Shown in pieces: positions 1-12,240 of a DNA stretch of 64,000 bases. Numbering within the stretch: the stretch's first letter is position 1; each line of letters begins with the position of its first letter. Under the pieces are notes generated by a model that saw only the letters and a list, made by a program, of their open reading frames with translations, searched no databases and was not told the origin of the DNA. The position numbers and the translations under genes were made by a program. This DNA comes from Gnetum montanum (Eukaryota; Streptophyta; Gnetopsida; Gnetales; Gnetaceae). Location: NCBI GenBank assembly GCA_015680685.1, contig MNCI01008572.1, positions 524,456 to 588,455 on the forward strand, written 5' to 3'.

Positions 1-1200
1 AAATTTGTTGTGATAATTTAAAATACTAGGTGTGGATGTGGAGGTGCCAAGTCTGGAACTGCCGATAAATAATTTCAGATTATCTCGCCCTGCAAAGAAA
101 ATGTTATTAATCGCCACCACGGAAGAAGGCTCTGCCGCTGCATCTGGCATCGTTGTTGTGTGGTGTTTAGTTTGTTGGAGAGCTAACAGTGTGGGTGCAT
201 CTGCAATCACCATCTGTCTCTTGCAGAGAATAGACACCTTCCTTGTCCTTGAGAGCACTCAGTATTTTCTGCCTATAATCACCCATAACCATAGGCACAA
301 CTGTAGGCATAGTAGCAAAAACAAATCTGAACCTCTGGCTTGGTTTCCTGCACTACTGATCCGCACAGTATGGCTACCAACATGGCACTTACAGTACTAA
401 AATACCACCAAAAATGCAGCAAGTGCGACAACATTCATGGCGTCAATGATGTGGCCGCTACATCCAATATTATCCGCAACATAGTTGCTGGCATGTACTA
501 TTGAAGAATAATGTCCTTTCTTAAAACTTATTCACTCATCTGTTACCGAGTGTTGCATCCACTGCCTGCGTTTTAGCCCTATTTCATTTATTGGATTTTG
601 CTACAACCTGTTACCTCATAAAACCTTGCGCGGCAAGCATTTGACAAAATTTTGGAGCGGAATATAAAGCTATCCCTGGCGGTTCGTAACATTTTTAATC
701 AGTAAGCATAGCTTTCATAATTTCATTTTTTGGTTGCTGTATTGGAAAGAACCACAACGCCACTTTCAAAGTAAGCATATCATCTTTTCAGCTTCCAGAA
801 AATGTTTCTCAAATGCCTGAATTATGCCACATTATAACACAAGATGCGCCTCTATTTCTGAAATTATTTTTCACGGTACACAGCTTCTTCTTGCTACAGG
901 ATTAGGATCAAATATCGGTATCTCTGTTCATTAGTTTCAATTTAAATCTATCCTGGCTTGCGTGAAAATCAGGGCCAATTCTATCTCCGTTTATAGCCAT
1001 GTATATTCCCACATCCACCACCGCCACTAAACCATTTCCCAGCTCATAACTGGTTAAATTAAACCCTTTCCCGATAAGCATCGCACAATATGTAGAAATA
1101 TTGCACTCTTTGGTCAATGTATAAGGTTAGAATAAAAATAAAATATGTGTTTCATCACCGTATAACTCATATGAATCTTTATATATATTTTTATTTTCAT
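1..1200. other. Unexplained non-element-like sequence
   Basis: This stretch has higher complexity than the following kilobases and lacks the words and homologies shared by elements A, E, B and Y. Short open frames exist on both strands: 32-400 on plus, and 908-1,117 on minus, which opens at TTG rather than ATG. I recognise none of them. It could be unique host sequence, perhaps with decayed exons, or part of another element extending left of the window. Element A homology starts to be recognisable at about 1,300-1,400. Confidence 0.35.
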
Positions 1201-1399
1201 TTTCATCCTTTTAAAACATACTGAAACTCCTGTTCCATGAAATGGCTTAAAATGTGCCAACACATTTGTTGCTTTGATTTCTTCATACTTTTTGTTGATT
1301 AGTGTCCTTAGTATTAGGCTTAGAAGTTGGATTCCTGCATTGTTTCAGGGGTGATTTCTTATTTATTTGGCTAGGAACATGTGGAAGCATTGGCTACTA

Positions 1400-3720
1400 T
1401 GGGACAACATTGATCAACTTGGGCTATAGGTTTATTGGTGTAGGATAGGAGCACTCTAATTATAAATGGTTCTCTGGGAGGCATAGGAGATGGTATCCTT
1501 ATAAAAAATAGAGTTCTTGAGGTTGCAAAAGTTTAATTCTACTCATTATGAAAAGGTACTTGAGTAAAAAATGACTCCTTGATAGGTTTAGGCTTCTCAT
1601 GCAAATGAAAAGTGGCTATAGTGAATTGATTATTATTATCATTGAGAGGGTCTTTATACACCTACATGATTTGATTTTGAGGCCTAATAGGATTAGATGC
1701 ATTTAAGACCAATTCTTCATTATCAATCATCTTCTATTAGTTATCCTTTAAGGATAAGTAAAAATTAATATCATGACTAGGAAGTTGGTTATAGTGGCAA
1801 AAACAATCTAGCTTGAAGTATTTGGACATACGAGGATCGTCTTTTGTGGCCACTACTAGATCCCTAGTGATTTTGCAAAGATGATCATGCCTCTTGCAAG
1901 AATTCTCAAATGGGTTTTTATGTTGAATATGATTATTTCTAAGTAACTGGTTGAGAAACTTTGATGGTTTTATAGGTAGCTTGATGTACTTAGACTGATC
2001 TTTCCATTCGAAGTTAGGCTTTGGTAGGTTAGATGTGGGAGCATAGAATTTTGATGATTAATCAATAGTGATAAGGGCTTTAGGTTGTGTTGTCTTTGTC
2101 CCCTATATTGCTTTTAGTACTTTGACCACTATGGCCATGGCTACATGGATTTGTTTACCCTTGCCTATCCCTTTTCATGTGTTGATTCTTATAGGTTACA
2201 TAAGCAAGATCATTACTAGCTTCAACTACCTCTTTAATGTTTCTAATTTATGAGAATGTTTGATCCAATGATTGGAATTCTAAGTAATACCATTTTGACT
2301 TAATAAAATCATTGATTTCCCCCTTAAAATGGATAATAAGTGCATTTTAGAGATGGAGTATGAAATCTTATTAAGGGTTGTATTCCATCTCTGAATGAAC
2401 CTTTACACTAGTTCAAGTGGCCCTTATTTCACTCTCATGAGTTTCTATAAGGTTGTATCAAGCCTTAAGTTGTACTTAAAATGGTCAACGAACTAGGCTA
2501 TCAAGTCATACAAAGAGAAGAAAATACATCTCTATAAGGTTTGGTACCAATCAAGATCTTTTCCTAGTAAAAAAATAGGGAAGATAGAGCATGATGTACA
2601 ACCAAGCTTGCAACAATAAGCACTCCAAATGGAAGATAATTAAATGGGTGTTACGATCACCTTCACCATTATATTTGTGAAGTGGGAGATAAGGATGCCT
2701 ACAAAAAGGATTATTTAAGAAATAGTGGGGTTAATGAGATCATCCTGGTAGATGTTCATAACCTTCACCATTTGTGTGTTACTAGCCTTAAGATTAGGCT
2801 TTGGATTAGCTAAAAGGCTTGATCCAAGCTCTAGGGTGCTCCTGTAGGCTACGCTCATTGTATAGTTGGTTACACTGGTAGCTAGATGGGTTGAGGGAAA
2901 GCACTAGCCTACAACATGGATTGGGAAGGTCTTGTGGCTATTACTACAAGGGGGTTGAATATGGAAAATAATTTTGAACTAGGATTTATGAAATAAAGAA
3001 GATGAAGGGGATGTAGGATATTTGGGGATTTATGAAATAAATAAGCTCTCAACAAGGTTACAAAAGGAGATGGCATAAAAGAGGTAATGGGAGGTGATCA
3101 CATGGAATGATGCTAGATTAGAAAAGACATCGATGTAAACAGGGAGAAAACCTAGGAGATTGGCTAGGAAGTTTGACCCAAGGATATGATAGGTGTTACC
3201 AACATGGAATATAAGGGATTATTTATGAATAAGGTAGAGATGGATTATTGTAAGGATTCTTCCTCATGAGCATTATTATCATAGTAACCTCCAAAACCAT
3301 CTTGGTCCTCTTGATCCTATTTCATGCTAGCTTCCTCACTTACTACAACTTGCTCATTGACATCCACTAATTGGTCGAATAGGTTGACATAGATTTTGGC
3401 TAGCTTGATTTTATCATATGGGGAAGGGACATATCCTTTTCTATTCCTATGAACGAATTCAAATTCATGGTTGGAGTCTAACTTATTACGTTAGGTTGGT
3501 AGACCAACTTGGATTTTTGCACAAATGAAATTATAATATTCATCAATAACATTGGTGTGTGTGGGATTGCATCCCATAAGCCTAAGAAAGTACCTTTGCT
3601 CCATCATTGCTAGGTTCTTAGGATCATAGATGTGAGAAAATTCTTGGTTCATGCCTATGAAAATGATGCTATGTGGTAGGATGGTTGTTGTAAAAGGCAT
3701 AACTATATGGGACCAAGGTA
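1400..3720 (-). pseudogene. Element A gag remnant
   Basis: This is a capsid/nucleocapsid polyprotein remnant of a Tat-like retrotransposon. The clearest part (3,491-3,700) reads LRLMGCNPT...YYNFICAKIQVGL, matching LRLQGRNPT...YNFICVKIQAGL in element Y. Further left, the DNA follows the Y gag in order through the segment rich in 'ctctgaatgaa...gttcaagtgg' and the region preceding the zinc-knuckle part. Stops and frameshifts are everywhere and no long frame survives. The left end (1,440-1,500) resembles the gag C-terminal spacer of element E rather than protease. Confidence 0.7.
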
Positions 3721-3799
3721 TTTGGGCAAACAGGGTAAAAGCTTTAAGGTTTTAAACAATTTGTAGCTTGTAGAAAAGAACTTGTGGGTTATAAGCTTG

Positions 3800-4035
3800 T
3801 AGCATTTGAGAGTTTTAGTGTATCAAAGCTATAGCGTATGAAAGTTATAGCATATGGCATATGAAAGCTATAGCGTATGAGATTTATAGCTTGTAAGAGC
3901 TATAGAGTATGAAAGTTATAGCTTATAAGAGTTATAGCTTATTAAAGCTATAGTTTATGAGAGCTATAACTTGTGAGAGTTATAGCTTGTAAGAGCTATA
4001 GTGTGTGAAACCTATAGCTTATGAGATGTAGCATA
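3800..4035. repeat. Short tandem words in the leader of element A
   Basis: About a dozen degenerate units of roughly 18-20 bases, of the form gagctatagcttatgaaa, follow one another. Variants such as atagcgtatg occur. The array lies between the gag start and the primer-binding site, the same place where element Y carries its gcgtat arrays (40,330-40,900). It is therefore likely the diverged counterpart of the Y leader array. Confidence 0.6.
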
Positions 4036-4483
4036 TAAGGCAAATTAGACTAAAATGTAAGAGAAAAAATAAAGAAAATAGCATACACTACAACTATAAC
4101 GATGATTATTTTTAAATTTTTTCTAGTGTATTTAGCAATACTAAGAAAAATGAGAACAAGGTTTAACATATGTAAAGAAACTAGAGAAAAACTACAAACT
4201 ATAAATACAAGAAATGAGAAGAGCAATGTGCACTGCAACTACAAAAATAATTTCTTGAACTGTAAATGTAGAGAATAGAGGTAGCACTATACACTGCAAC
4301 TATAAAGACAATAATAAAGATTTTTGTTTGCATTTTTAAAAGTGTTAAAATGAAATTGGCTACAATGTCACACGCTCGGGTTATAAAGAATCCAAAACAA
4401 TGTTTATTTTGTTAAACATACTACATATGATAAAACAGATAAAGAATATTGTTGCAAGTGGGTTTGGATGAAGAACTTAGGTA

Positions 4484-4504
4484 GAGGCCCTTCTTCTAGC
4501 ACCA
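4484..4504 (-). other. Primer-binding site of element A
   Basis: Read on the minus strand this is TTGGTGCTAGAAGAAGGGCC, almost the same as the matching site in element Y (TTGACGCTAGAAGGAGGGC at 40,936-40,953). It sits just inside the 5' LTR, where a tRNA primer anneals. I could not assign the tRNA. A 9-base inverted repeat, tagcaccaa (4,496-4,504) and ttggtgcta (4,527-4,535), surrounds the LTR junction. Confidence 0.6.
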
Positions 4505-4514
4505 AAAACTATAA

Positions 4515-7014
4515 TGATGCAAACAATTGGTGCTAAAAAACCAAAATAATCAATGAAAATTAGTTTTAACCTTAGGATCCATGAGCCTCAAAAGGATTTG
4601 GGCCACCTGAGGTAGTCTTTTTGATCACCTAAAGTCTTTAAAAATCTGTTACCAAGCAAGATAAAATGCAAACAAACTACAATGTGTGAAAAGATGGTAT
4701 ATCACTTGACACAAGAATAGACTGAAAAATGTAAGAAATATGATAAAAATAAATGTAACTTTTATATTAATACTACAAAAATGGTTTGGTGTAAAACAAA
4801 TTCAGAATGGTATAGATCGCTGGCTTTAAAAGCTTGAGAATACAAAAATATCTTTGAATACCTAGTGTAGGATATAAGTGAAACACCACTAGGAAATCAC
4901 ATGTTGTAACCATTTGGCATTGTAACTTTCAACCCATGAAACATGAGGCTAAAACTTCATTATAAAATGTAATCCATGAGATCCAATTTCACATACTTTA
5001 ACTTTTGGAGCTGAAAAAATGCCTCATAAATGATCATAGCCTCAACCCCTAGGTGGGAAAAGTCATATTATGTCCATATTTGGGCTCACAAAAGTCAAAA
5101 ATGCCTTTTAGACTATCAAAATTGGCATTTTCATGGGTTTTATTTGGGGGGGGGGAGTATTACCTTTTTCTATGGTAAAATCATCTATGCTCAGTGGTGG
5201 GGGGTTTCACTCTTGAAGCTTCAACATGGCTCATGTAATCCTAGTGTTGCTCCTAAAGTTAAGCATGCTCAGCATTGGTCCAACAAGTCTAGCATTTCTC
5301 TAGTAGCTCCAACATGGCTCCTACATCTCTAGCATGGCCTCAGCAACCTCAGCATTTCTCCTAGAGGACCAACATGGGTGTCATACCTCCAACATGGATT
5401 TCATACCCCTAGTGTGGTTCCTACAAACCCAACATTATTCTTGAAAGGACAATTTGGATGGAAGAAGCCTAGCATGCATAAAATTCACATTTATTATTTT
5501 TAGTAAGTATAATGGTTTTGGTACCTTGGGGATATCAAAACTTACCATACATGAAAACCATGCTAGATTTAGAAATCTCCCACACCTATACATAATATTA
5601 ATCTATCATCAATCAAGATAGAAATTTTCAACCAAAATTATGACGATACAGCCTATATAAACCAAGCTTAAGCACCATGAAGGGATTCCACTTTTGGACA
5701 TTAAAGAGCTTTGAAAACTTAGTGTAGAAACAAGGTTTTTGGAGATTTTCCAGTGTGGAACCTATAGCCATTATAACCATTGTTTGATCTCCTAAGATTG
5801 TGTGAACTTTGGTAGCAATGCTAAGCAACCTAGGCATCAAGACTCCCAGCGTGGCTCTCCTTTGTGACTTCAAACCCTCACACATCTTACCCCCTAAAAC
5901 AAAAATGTTGTAGATCTGTTGAGGAGTACAGCAAGTTTTCATAATTTCAAGAGTTGTGAAGCATCTAGATCATGGAGCTAACTATGGTGTACAATGCTAC
6001 CGACTTCAACAGATTCCAAACCCCCATTCAAGTGACACCCCTACTTCCTTAGGTGTCCCTTGTACACATTTATGAACTCTCTTTATTTTCATCATAATAA
6101 AGTTTTCAATTCTGTTTGTTATACAAGTCATCATAAATTTATTTTTTATTCTATGCATTTACTTTTCTTAGATCTTCATTTACTTTATTACTCCTTTTTA
6201 CACTCCCTAAGTCCCTAGGTGATTGGTAAGAGCATTCAAGTTACCTTGGATCCTACTTTTTTTAGAGATCCTTGGGATTTGGGGTTAAAGCTATATCAAC
6301 TAGGATCTTCAATTTCTTCCAACAACCAAATTTTCCAACCACTATAGTTTTCTAGAGCTAGAGGGACAACCTCCTTCCAAGTTCTTCACCTAATTTAATC
6401 TGCCATTATATAGCCAATATTTGTAACTTTTAATCTTCCATCAAGTTCAACATTACTATCCATTTTTCTACCCTCTTTCTTCCATGGATACCTAGCGAAG
6501 TAGTTGTGGGTGATTTGGATTTTGGTAGAGAAATTAACAACAGTTGTTGGATTTTTTTTAAAGCTAGTGTGGGTATCATAATCCCCCAGCATGGGTGTCA
6601 TACCTCCCCAACATGGGTGGCATACCCATGGACCATCCAAAACCCTCCAATTGTGAAATTTTTTAGTAAATCTAGTGTTGGTCATTCTCTAAACACCAAC
6701 ATAGCCATTGAAAAACAAAATTTCACATCCACGTTTTTTGAAAACATTATTTTAGCTAAGAGGGGTGAACTCCAACATAGTGCAAGTGGGTAAGATAATT
6801 TTTGATACCTTACCCCCTTACCCTCCTCCAATGTAGCTCCTAATAGCAAGGCAAGCATAGTTGGGCTATTTAACACAAAATTACTACATTTTCCTCAACT
6901 AAAGGGTATATCCCCTATCACCACAACTTACACTACACTTGTAGTGGTAGTTTACTGCACTTTCCAACCATAACTCTCTTGTGCCTTAGGAAATTCCACT
7001 TGTTGGTGTTTTTA
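4515..7014 (-). repeat. 5' LTR of element A (approximate ends)
   Basis: This stretch follows the primer-binding site. It begins near a TG at 4,515 and ends near tgttggtgttttta at about 7,014, which resembles the tggtgtttca end of the B and Y LTRs. The first 150 bases carry the block '..aggatccatgagcc..cacctgagg..' that aligns with the start of the Y LTR. Inside, at 5,220-5,480 and 6,560-6,800, the word ccaacatgg/ccagcatgg recurs in phrases such as 'ccaacatgggtgtcatacc'. There is no second copy in the window to fix the ends. A run of ten G's lies near 5,146-5,156. Confidence 0.5.
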
Positions 7015-7107
7015 TTCAATTAATTAATTATAAAATTTATTAAACCTAATTTAGGCCAGTGACAATGTCTTTTAGCTGATCAAAAATCCTACCCCTTAAC
7101 CTAACAA

Positions 7108-8550
7108 ATATGGCATACAACCAAGATGTAGTTCATGTCTATGACCTAAAAGACCCTGTAGTCATTGAATAAAGATGATCACTTAGGCAAAGAGGTAGAA
7201 ATTCAAATTTTGAGGTCATTAATGAAGAGTTCTACAACTTTTTCTATGCTAAGATACAATCTGTTCTCTTGATACCATGCTCTAAATCTAATGCTAAGCA
7301 CCAATTCAAGATCATATACCAAGATGGGAAAGAATGCATCCCATATCCTTATAGCCAACCCTCCTCACTAAATTTTATTCACAAATGCTCACACATATCA
7401 TAGAGATTGATAAGTTTAGTGAGGGAATTAGCTGAGAGGATTTTCAAGAAGAGGAAGATGATTTTGAGGCCAAACAAGAGCCAAAAACCTTCATTGGGAG
7501 TCTTTTCCATTCTTCAACTCCCTAAACAACTACACCCAACTTCACATCTCTTATCTCATCAATGGGACACATCCCTTGGCCCAACTCACCTTCTATTTAT
7601 CCTACCATGTTTGGGTCCATACCCATCATTGCCACACATTAGACACAACCCATGTCCCAATCCACCTCCTTATTCTCATTGATGTCCTTTGCCACATAGC
7701 CTCACTCTATTCCCCCAACGTTGGTGATGTCTACCTCATCATTTCCTTTTATCATACTCATGGAACCCTCATTGGAATCCCAAATAACACAATGCTCTCA
7801 TATTCCTTTCATCCCCTTCATAACATAAGTTCCAGCTCAAATGTTTTTTTCCTTGTTTAACCCACCTACGATGGTGGCCACACGACCTCTTCCCTCTATG
7901 CCAACATTAATTGTACAACCTCAAGCTTCACAACTCCCTCCTCAGCAATCAATACAAGCATCACAACCTATAGGAATTCCCCAAGGCTTGGATCAAGCCT
8001 TTCAAATAATCAAGGACCTTAATGAAGAGCTTCAAAAACTCAAGGCCAATATAACTTAGATGGTCAAGGTTCTAGACTTCTACAAAGATGATCCTATATG
8101 TCCTACTGTACCTCAAATAACCTTACCCATGGGCTTGCCTATTCCAAACTTCACCAAATACATCTTCTAACTCATTCCAATCATCCACTTCCTATGCTCC
8201 AAAGCAACCAGGACCATACTTTGTGTAGAAGGATAGCTCTAAGTACACTACGTTGCTTATGAAGCCCTTTGAGTAACTAGAATAGTTGCTTAAAAATGAC
8301 CATATAGAATATAAGAAACTATATGAAGAGGATCATAAGAGGCACAATAATATTTTTGACATAGATAGAGATCCAAAAATAGCTATCAAAGATGATCCCA
8401 AGCTACCAAAGTAGTTTAGACTTGATAGGTACTTTCATTATCATCAAATGGCTAGTCATGATAGTGATTTTTTCCTAGCATTAAAGGATGACCTCTAGAA
8501 GATGATAGGCCATGAAGATTTGGTTGAATGAGCCCAACCCTCCAAGTGCT
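7108..8550 (+). pseudogene. Element E gag remnant with internal deletion
   Basis: The N-terminal part reads LRQRGRNSN...EEFYNFFYAKIQ, matching the Y and A gag starts. The frame at 7,841-8,059 (QAFQIIKDLNEELQKLKANI), followed by VKVLDFYKDDPI and LPMGLPIPNFTKY, matches the Y coiled segment and start of capsid. Directly after FTKY the sequence jumps to the counterpart of the Y segment ahead of the zinc knuckle (SKYTTLLMKPF). Roughly 700 bases of capsid, including the LAGRALDWY region of Y, are therefore absent. The knuckle itself (near 8,430-8,480) has lost its cysteines: RYFHYHQMASHDSDFF stands against RFCEYHQCNGHDTDYC in Y. Many stops are present. Confidence 0.75.
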
Positions 8551-8559
8551 AATAATAAC

Positions 8560-8960
8560 TCTTACATCATAGCCTCATTCACAAAAACAAAATGGTCTAA
8601 TCCTCCTAGGAAATTGTTTATCATTAAGGTGCCACCATAGTCCCAAAACACACAACCTAGAGAGCCCTTTGTCATATGGGTACCACCTCCTGTAGCCCCT
8701 AAGAAGCCTTTCATCATAAGTGTAAGAACTCTTAGTAGGATGCAAGGTTCTATTTCCTTAGATTTCGTAGCCAAAGAGTAGTTTCCCACATTCACTAACT
8801 TGTTAGTAGTTGAAGAGATACTCGACTTCAACTTGATCCTAGGAATGTCATGGCTAGCTAAGCTCAGTGAAATTTCATCTCCTATACATCAAGAGACTCA
8901 CTTGCCATAAAAGGGAGGGGAATTATCATTTGTGGAGATAACATGTTTCTACCTTCAATT
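8560..8960 (+). pseudogene. Element E retropepsin remnant
   Basis: This is the C-terminal half of an aspartic protease domain. The segment SLDFVAKE...FNLILGMSWLAKLSEISSPIHQETHLP aligns with the Y protease segment TLDFIAGD...FNLILGRPWLAQLKAVSSPIHQEIHLP. The part that would hold the catalytic aspartate is not recognisable, and stops interrupt it. It directly follows the gag C-terminal spacer, as in Y. Confidence 0.7.
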
Positions 8961-9289
8961 AATTATGTTAACATTAGCTGAGGTTCAAAGGTGGTGTTTC
9001 AAGAAGAAACTTATGATACTTAGACTGGGACCACCAATAACAAAGATAATAACAATACTATCAATATCAACTCTACAACATGGGATGGTCAATGGAAATG
9101 CATGCAACTTTCCATGTTGAATAAGAGAGATAGTGAGCACATGATCATGCCAAAGGAACTCATTGATCAATAAAAGATTAGACAACAAGTTCATGGTATA
9201 TGTCTCATATGTCCTATTGTCAATCATTTGTTCATCTTTGTGACCTTATATCATGTTTCATTGTTGATTTTATCTTTATACACTCTTTC

Positions 9290-9430
9290 AAGAGCATCCC
9301 ATGACTACTAGGAAAGTATGGACTATCTCCTACTAAGGCCTAAAACTAGCAACATTGTGGCCCACTAAGGCCTAAAACTGACACTCTTATGGCCTGCCAT
9401 GGTCTAAAACTAGCAAAACATCATAACTTA
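9290..9430. repeat. Spacer words (aaggcctaaaact) after the protease of E
   Basis: Three copies of a phrase like 'ggcccactaaggcctaaaact' lie here. Its reverse complement matches 'agtttaaggccatttcgggcc', repeated at the same place in element Y (35,940-36,010), between the protease and the 3' end of the antisense gene. Confidence 0.55.
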
Positions 9431-11150
9431 TTTATGATTTAGTTTGCAACCTTGTCACCCAGTCAATTTTACTTCTTTATTAAATTATAACCATATAAGT
9501 TAGCAAATGTAGCCTTATATCATAATCGCAACATGAAACCATGTAACATGCATGAAATCCCCATTGTCAAATTAATGCACTAAACTCATGGTGCACTAAT
9601 AGTTTAAAAGGGAGAAAGTTCTAGCAATGCTAAGATGGTGGGAGTTTCAAAGAAAAATCAAAATTTAAAATTGGGTGGGCACCACTAGGTGCCTCCCAAG
9701 CAATGAGGTTTTAAGGATTAAAAATCCATCTATGCTAGGGTTTAACCCCCTTGAAACCCATAACAACATTCTACAAATTGAAACCCCCCTTAACCATGTT
9801 GGGCAACATGAATCTAACCATCTTATGCCTAACATAATGAAACCTTAACATCCCATGCCACATTTAATAGTTGGATGTTGACAGTAGAAAATACTAATTC
9901 CTAATAAAGGCTAGAACCCTTCATCACCTTACCACTTTGGGCAACAATGCTAGGCAAGGGGTCATCAATGATGGCCAGTGTTGCCCAAGGAGGTTCTAGC
10001 AAGCTTGAGTTACTTGTGAGACATGGCTCTCTTGGAGCATGTTCTCTCTTTTGGTTATAGTTTTTCAAGTCCATCACCAAGGTTGAAAATGGTTCTAGTG
10101 AGCCTTTAAAATTGATGATAAAAAAACAACAAAAATCAACGGAATTGATGGATGCCAAGAACCCATTCACGATAGAAATCAGCTGAACTTTTGAAAGAAG
10201 GGCACATCCTCTTGCATAGGTATGGATCTATGAAGAAAGATAAGTATCTAGACTTGATAAGGAATGGATCTAGGGGAAATCGTAGAGATGTTGACCCTTT
10301 GGGTTGGACTTATCCCTCTTTTCATAGAGTAGGGAAAGTTTTTGAGTTCCTTCAAGTGTCCTTTGCATTTCATGCAAGGCTTTAGATGGAAGGATGTATC
10401 AAGTGTTGGGGTTGAAACCTTCCTTCAAGCTTGGTGTTAGTTGAGTTTAGGAACTTCTCAAAGTTGACAAGACTTCAAAGCCATACTTAAAGTGTACTCT
10501 TGAAGTTATCCTAGGCTTCACTCTAAGGATGTTTCTTCTTTTGTGCAAGGAAGGATTATGAGAGAGGTCCTAGTATGGAGGTTCTTCTAGTCTCTCCCCA
10601 TGGTTTAAGACCATGGAACACTTTGATGTGCCCTTGCATTGCACTCAAGTGTTAGAAAACACATCTTGTCTTGGTGGTACCAAACCTATAGCAAGACTCC
10701 CTCTTGTTATGTTCCTTTCTGAGTCCTCTTCATACTACCCTCACATGGAGAACTACATGGCCCTGACTCTATAGTGGTCATAGATATGTAGGGCTCCAAG
10801 ATTGGATAGTTTTGATGTGGTGCCTTGAGGAACCTTGTACCAAATTATGAGCAGTCTAGGAATAAGGCACTCCTTGTAGATATATTGTCTCCCCTTCCAT
10901 CGATGGTATCTATAGGATTGCTTGTGTACTTGTGTGCTAAGTCTTCATCTAGAGTTTAGAGGTTCTCCTTGAGGTATTTATTCTCTTTTTAATAAGCTAT
11001 TGTGCTGCTTGCTCCCTTCCAAGGATTTCTTACTCATTTAGAGGCATCTTCCCTAGGCCTTCCATGCTAGATCCATTAAATCTAAGTGAATTCCTTGGGG
11101 TCCTGGACAACATTGGAGTAACATGATTATAAAAAGGCCCTCAAAATTTT
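9430..11150. other. No recognisable gene; expected place of the antisense gene in E
   Basis: By collinearity with Y, the minus strand here should hold the antisense gene. I could not match its frames to the Y protein with confidence. A minus-strand frame at 9,901-10,170 and a plus-strand frame at 10,191-10,385 have no recognised product. The minus strand near 10,970-11,030 would encode a short coiled-coil-like stretch (NSLLKRENKYLKENL after bridging stops), which fits the coiled-coil C-terminal region of the Y gene only loosely. A segment at 9,660-9,710 (gggcaccactaggtgcctcccaa) looks like foreign retrotransposon sequence. Confidence 0.3.
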
Positions 11151-11219
11151 CAATTTTGATGCTAAATATTAGCCATTGACATTTACAATCCTAGGGACTT
11201 GAATACTTGATCGATTTAA

Positions 11220-12240
11220 TGCCAATTACTATTCTTATGTAGCCATGTTGGGGAAGGTTGGAGCCATGTTGGCCAATGTGGGTAAGATTTCTTGTTAGTT
11301 TTGACCATACATCGACATAACAAAAAGTCTAAAACTTAGCCCAATAATTCCTAGAATCCCAAAACCTTAAACTAATGATCATTTATCCTTATTTCAATCA
11401 TAAAAACCCACCAAACCCCCTCACCCATGATGGAGCAATGCTAGCCAATGTGGCTAAGGGGAGTATAACCATATCATAATCCAAATGATCATCAAACATG
11501 GTCAATTTCAAGCCTAAACCTTAAATATGATTTCTAGCAACCCTAGAAGCTTGAAAACTTGGTCAACTTATCCTAGAAACTATCGAAGAACCAAAAAGAA
11601 ATAGTATCAATGTTGAGGGGTACAAGAGCCAAGCTAGCCATCATGGGTAATGTCTATCCCCAACAAGCTTTTACCCACATAACACTCGTCAAATGGCCTT
11701 AAAACTTGACTATGGAATCTTACAACAACAAAAACTTGGATATATCTAAAATTTAACCCCTTTTTGATCTTATATTTACCTACGCTAGACTATCCATGTT
11801 AAAGGCCCTCAATCCATGCTAGCCAATGTGGCTTCAAGGGTAAGACCTCAAAACCTACTTTTATTGAAAATTTTGACCTTCAAAATAATTAATTTTAACC
11901 ATTGTCAACTTGTGCTACTATGAGAAGCCCATAGAACACCAATTTTAATCTTTTATATGTCATGAATCTAATTTTCCTTTGTAGCCATGCTGGGCCCATG
12001 CTGGCCAAAATTTCTCTAGCATGGGTGGTAGCTCTAGGCTTTATGCATGACCTCTAGAGGTTCAAATCGATACCATAATTAATCAAAATTCTTTCCCAAC
12101 ATACTATGCTCATCATATAGTCCCTCAAGAGTTAAAAATTGATCAAAATCAAGTTGGAAAATAACATGACCATCCTATTCATGTTTTGGATCACCCCACC
12201 CACACTAGCCAGCATGGCTCTAGCGTAGGTCCAATGTTGA
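11220..12240. repeat. Dispersed words gccatgttgg/gccaatgtgg in E
   Basis: Phrases such as 'agccatgttggccaatgtgggtaag' and 'ccatgctgggcccatgctggcca' recur about every 150-250 bases in otherwise featureless sequence. The reverse complement, ccaacatggct, is the word of the LTR of element A. In Y and B comparable word-rich stretches sit at the 5' side of the antisense gene, so this is probably the leader of the lost antisense gene of E. Confidence 0.5.

Larger units (their letters stand above)
1300..7014 (-). mobile_element. Element A: decayed Tat-like Ty3/gypsy fragment (gag, leader, 5' LTR)
   Basis: On the minus strand the order is 5' LTR (about 4,515-7,014), primer-binding site, leader with short repeats, then gag running left to about 1,400. 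Collinear similarity to the younger element Y supports this: the gag N-terminal block at 3,491-3,700 matches Y near 40,100, the block near 2,370-2,420 matches Y near 38,720-38,790, the block near 1,800-2,010 matches Y near 38,160-38,350, and the block near 1,640-1,700 matches Y near 37,980-38,040. Protease, pol and the 3' LTR are missing, so the element is truncated at its left side against the unexplained sequence. Confidence 0.75.

Noticed and set aside
908-1117. A 69-codon minus-strand frame as a small gene
   Set aside because: It starts at TTG, not ATG, and resembles nothing I recognise. It could at most be part of an exon.
5146-5156. Run of ten G's as a G-quadruplex or origin
   Set aside because: A single homopolymer run without neighbouring G-tracts; more likely a simple slip repeat.
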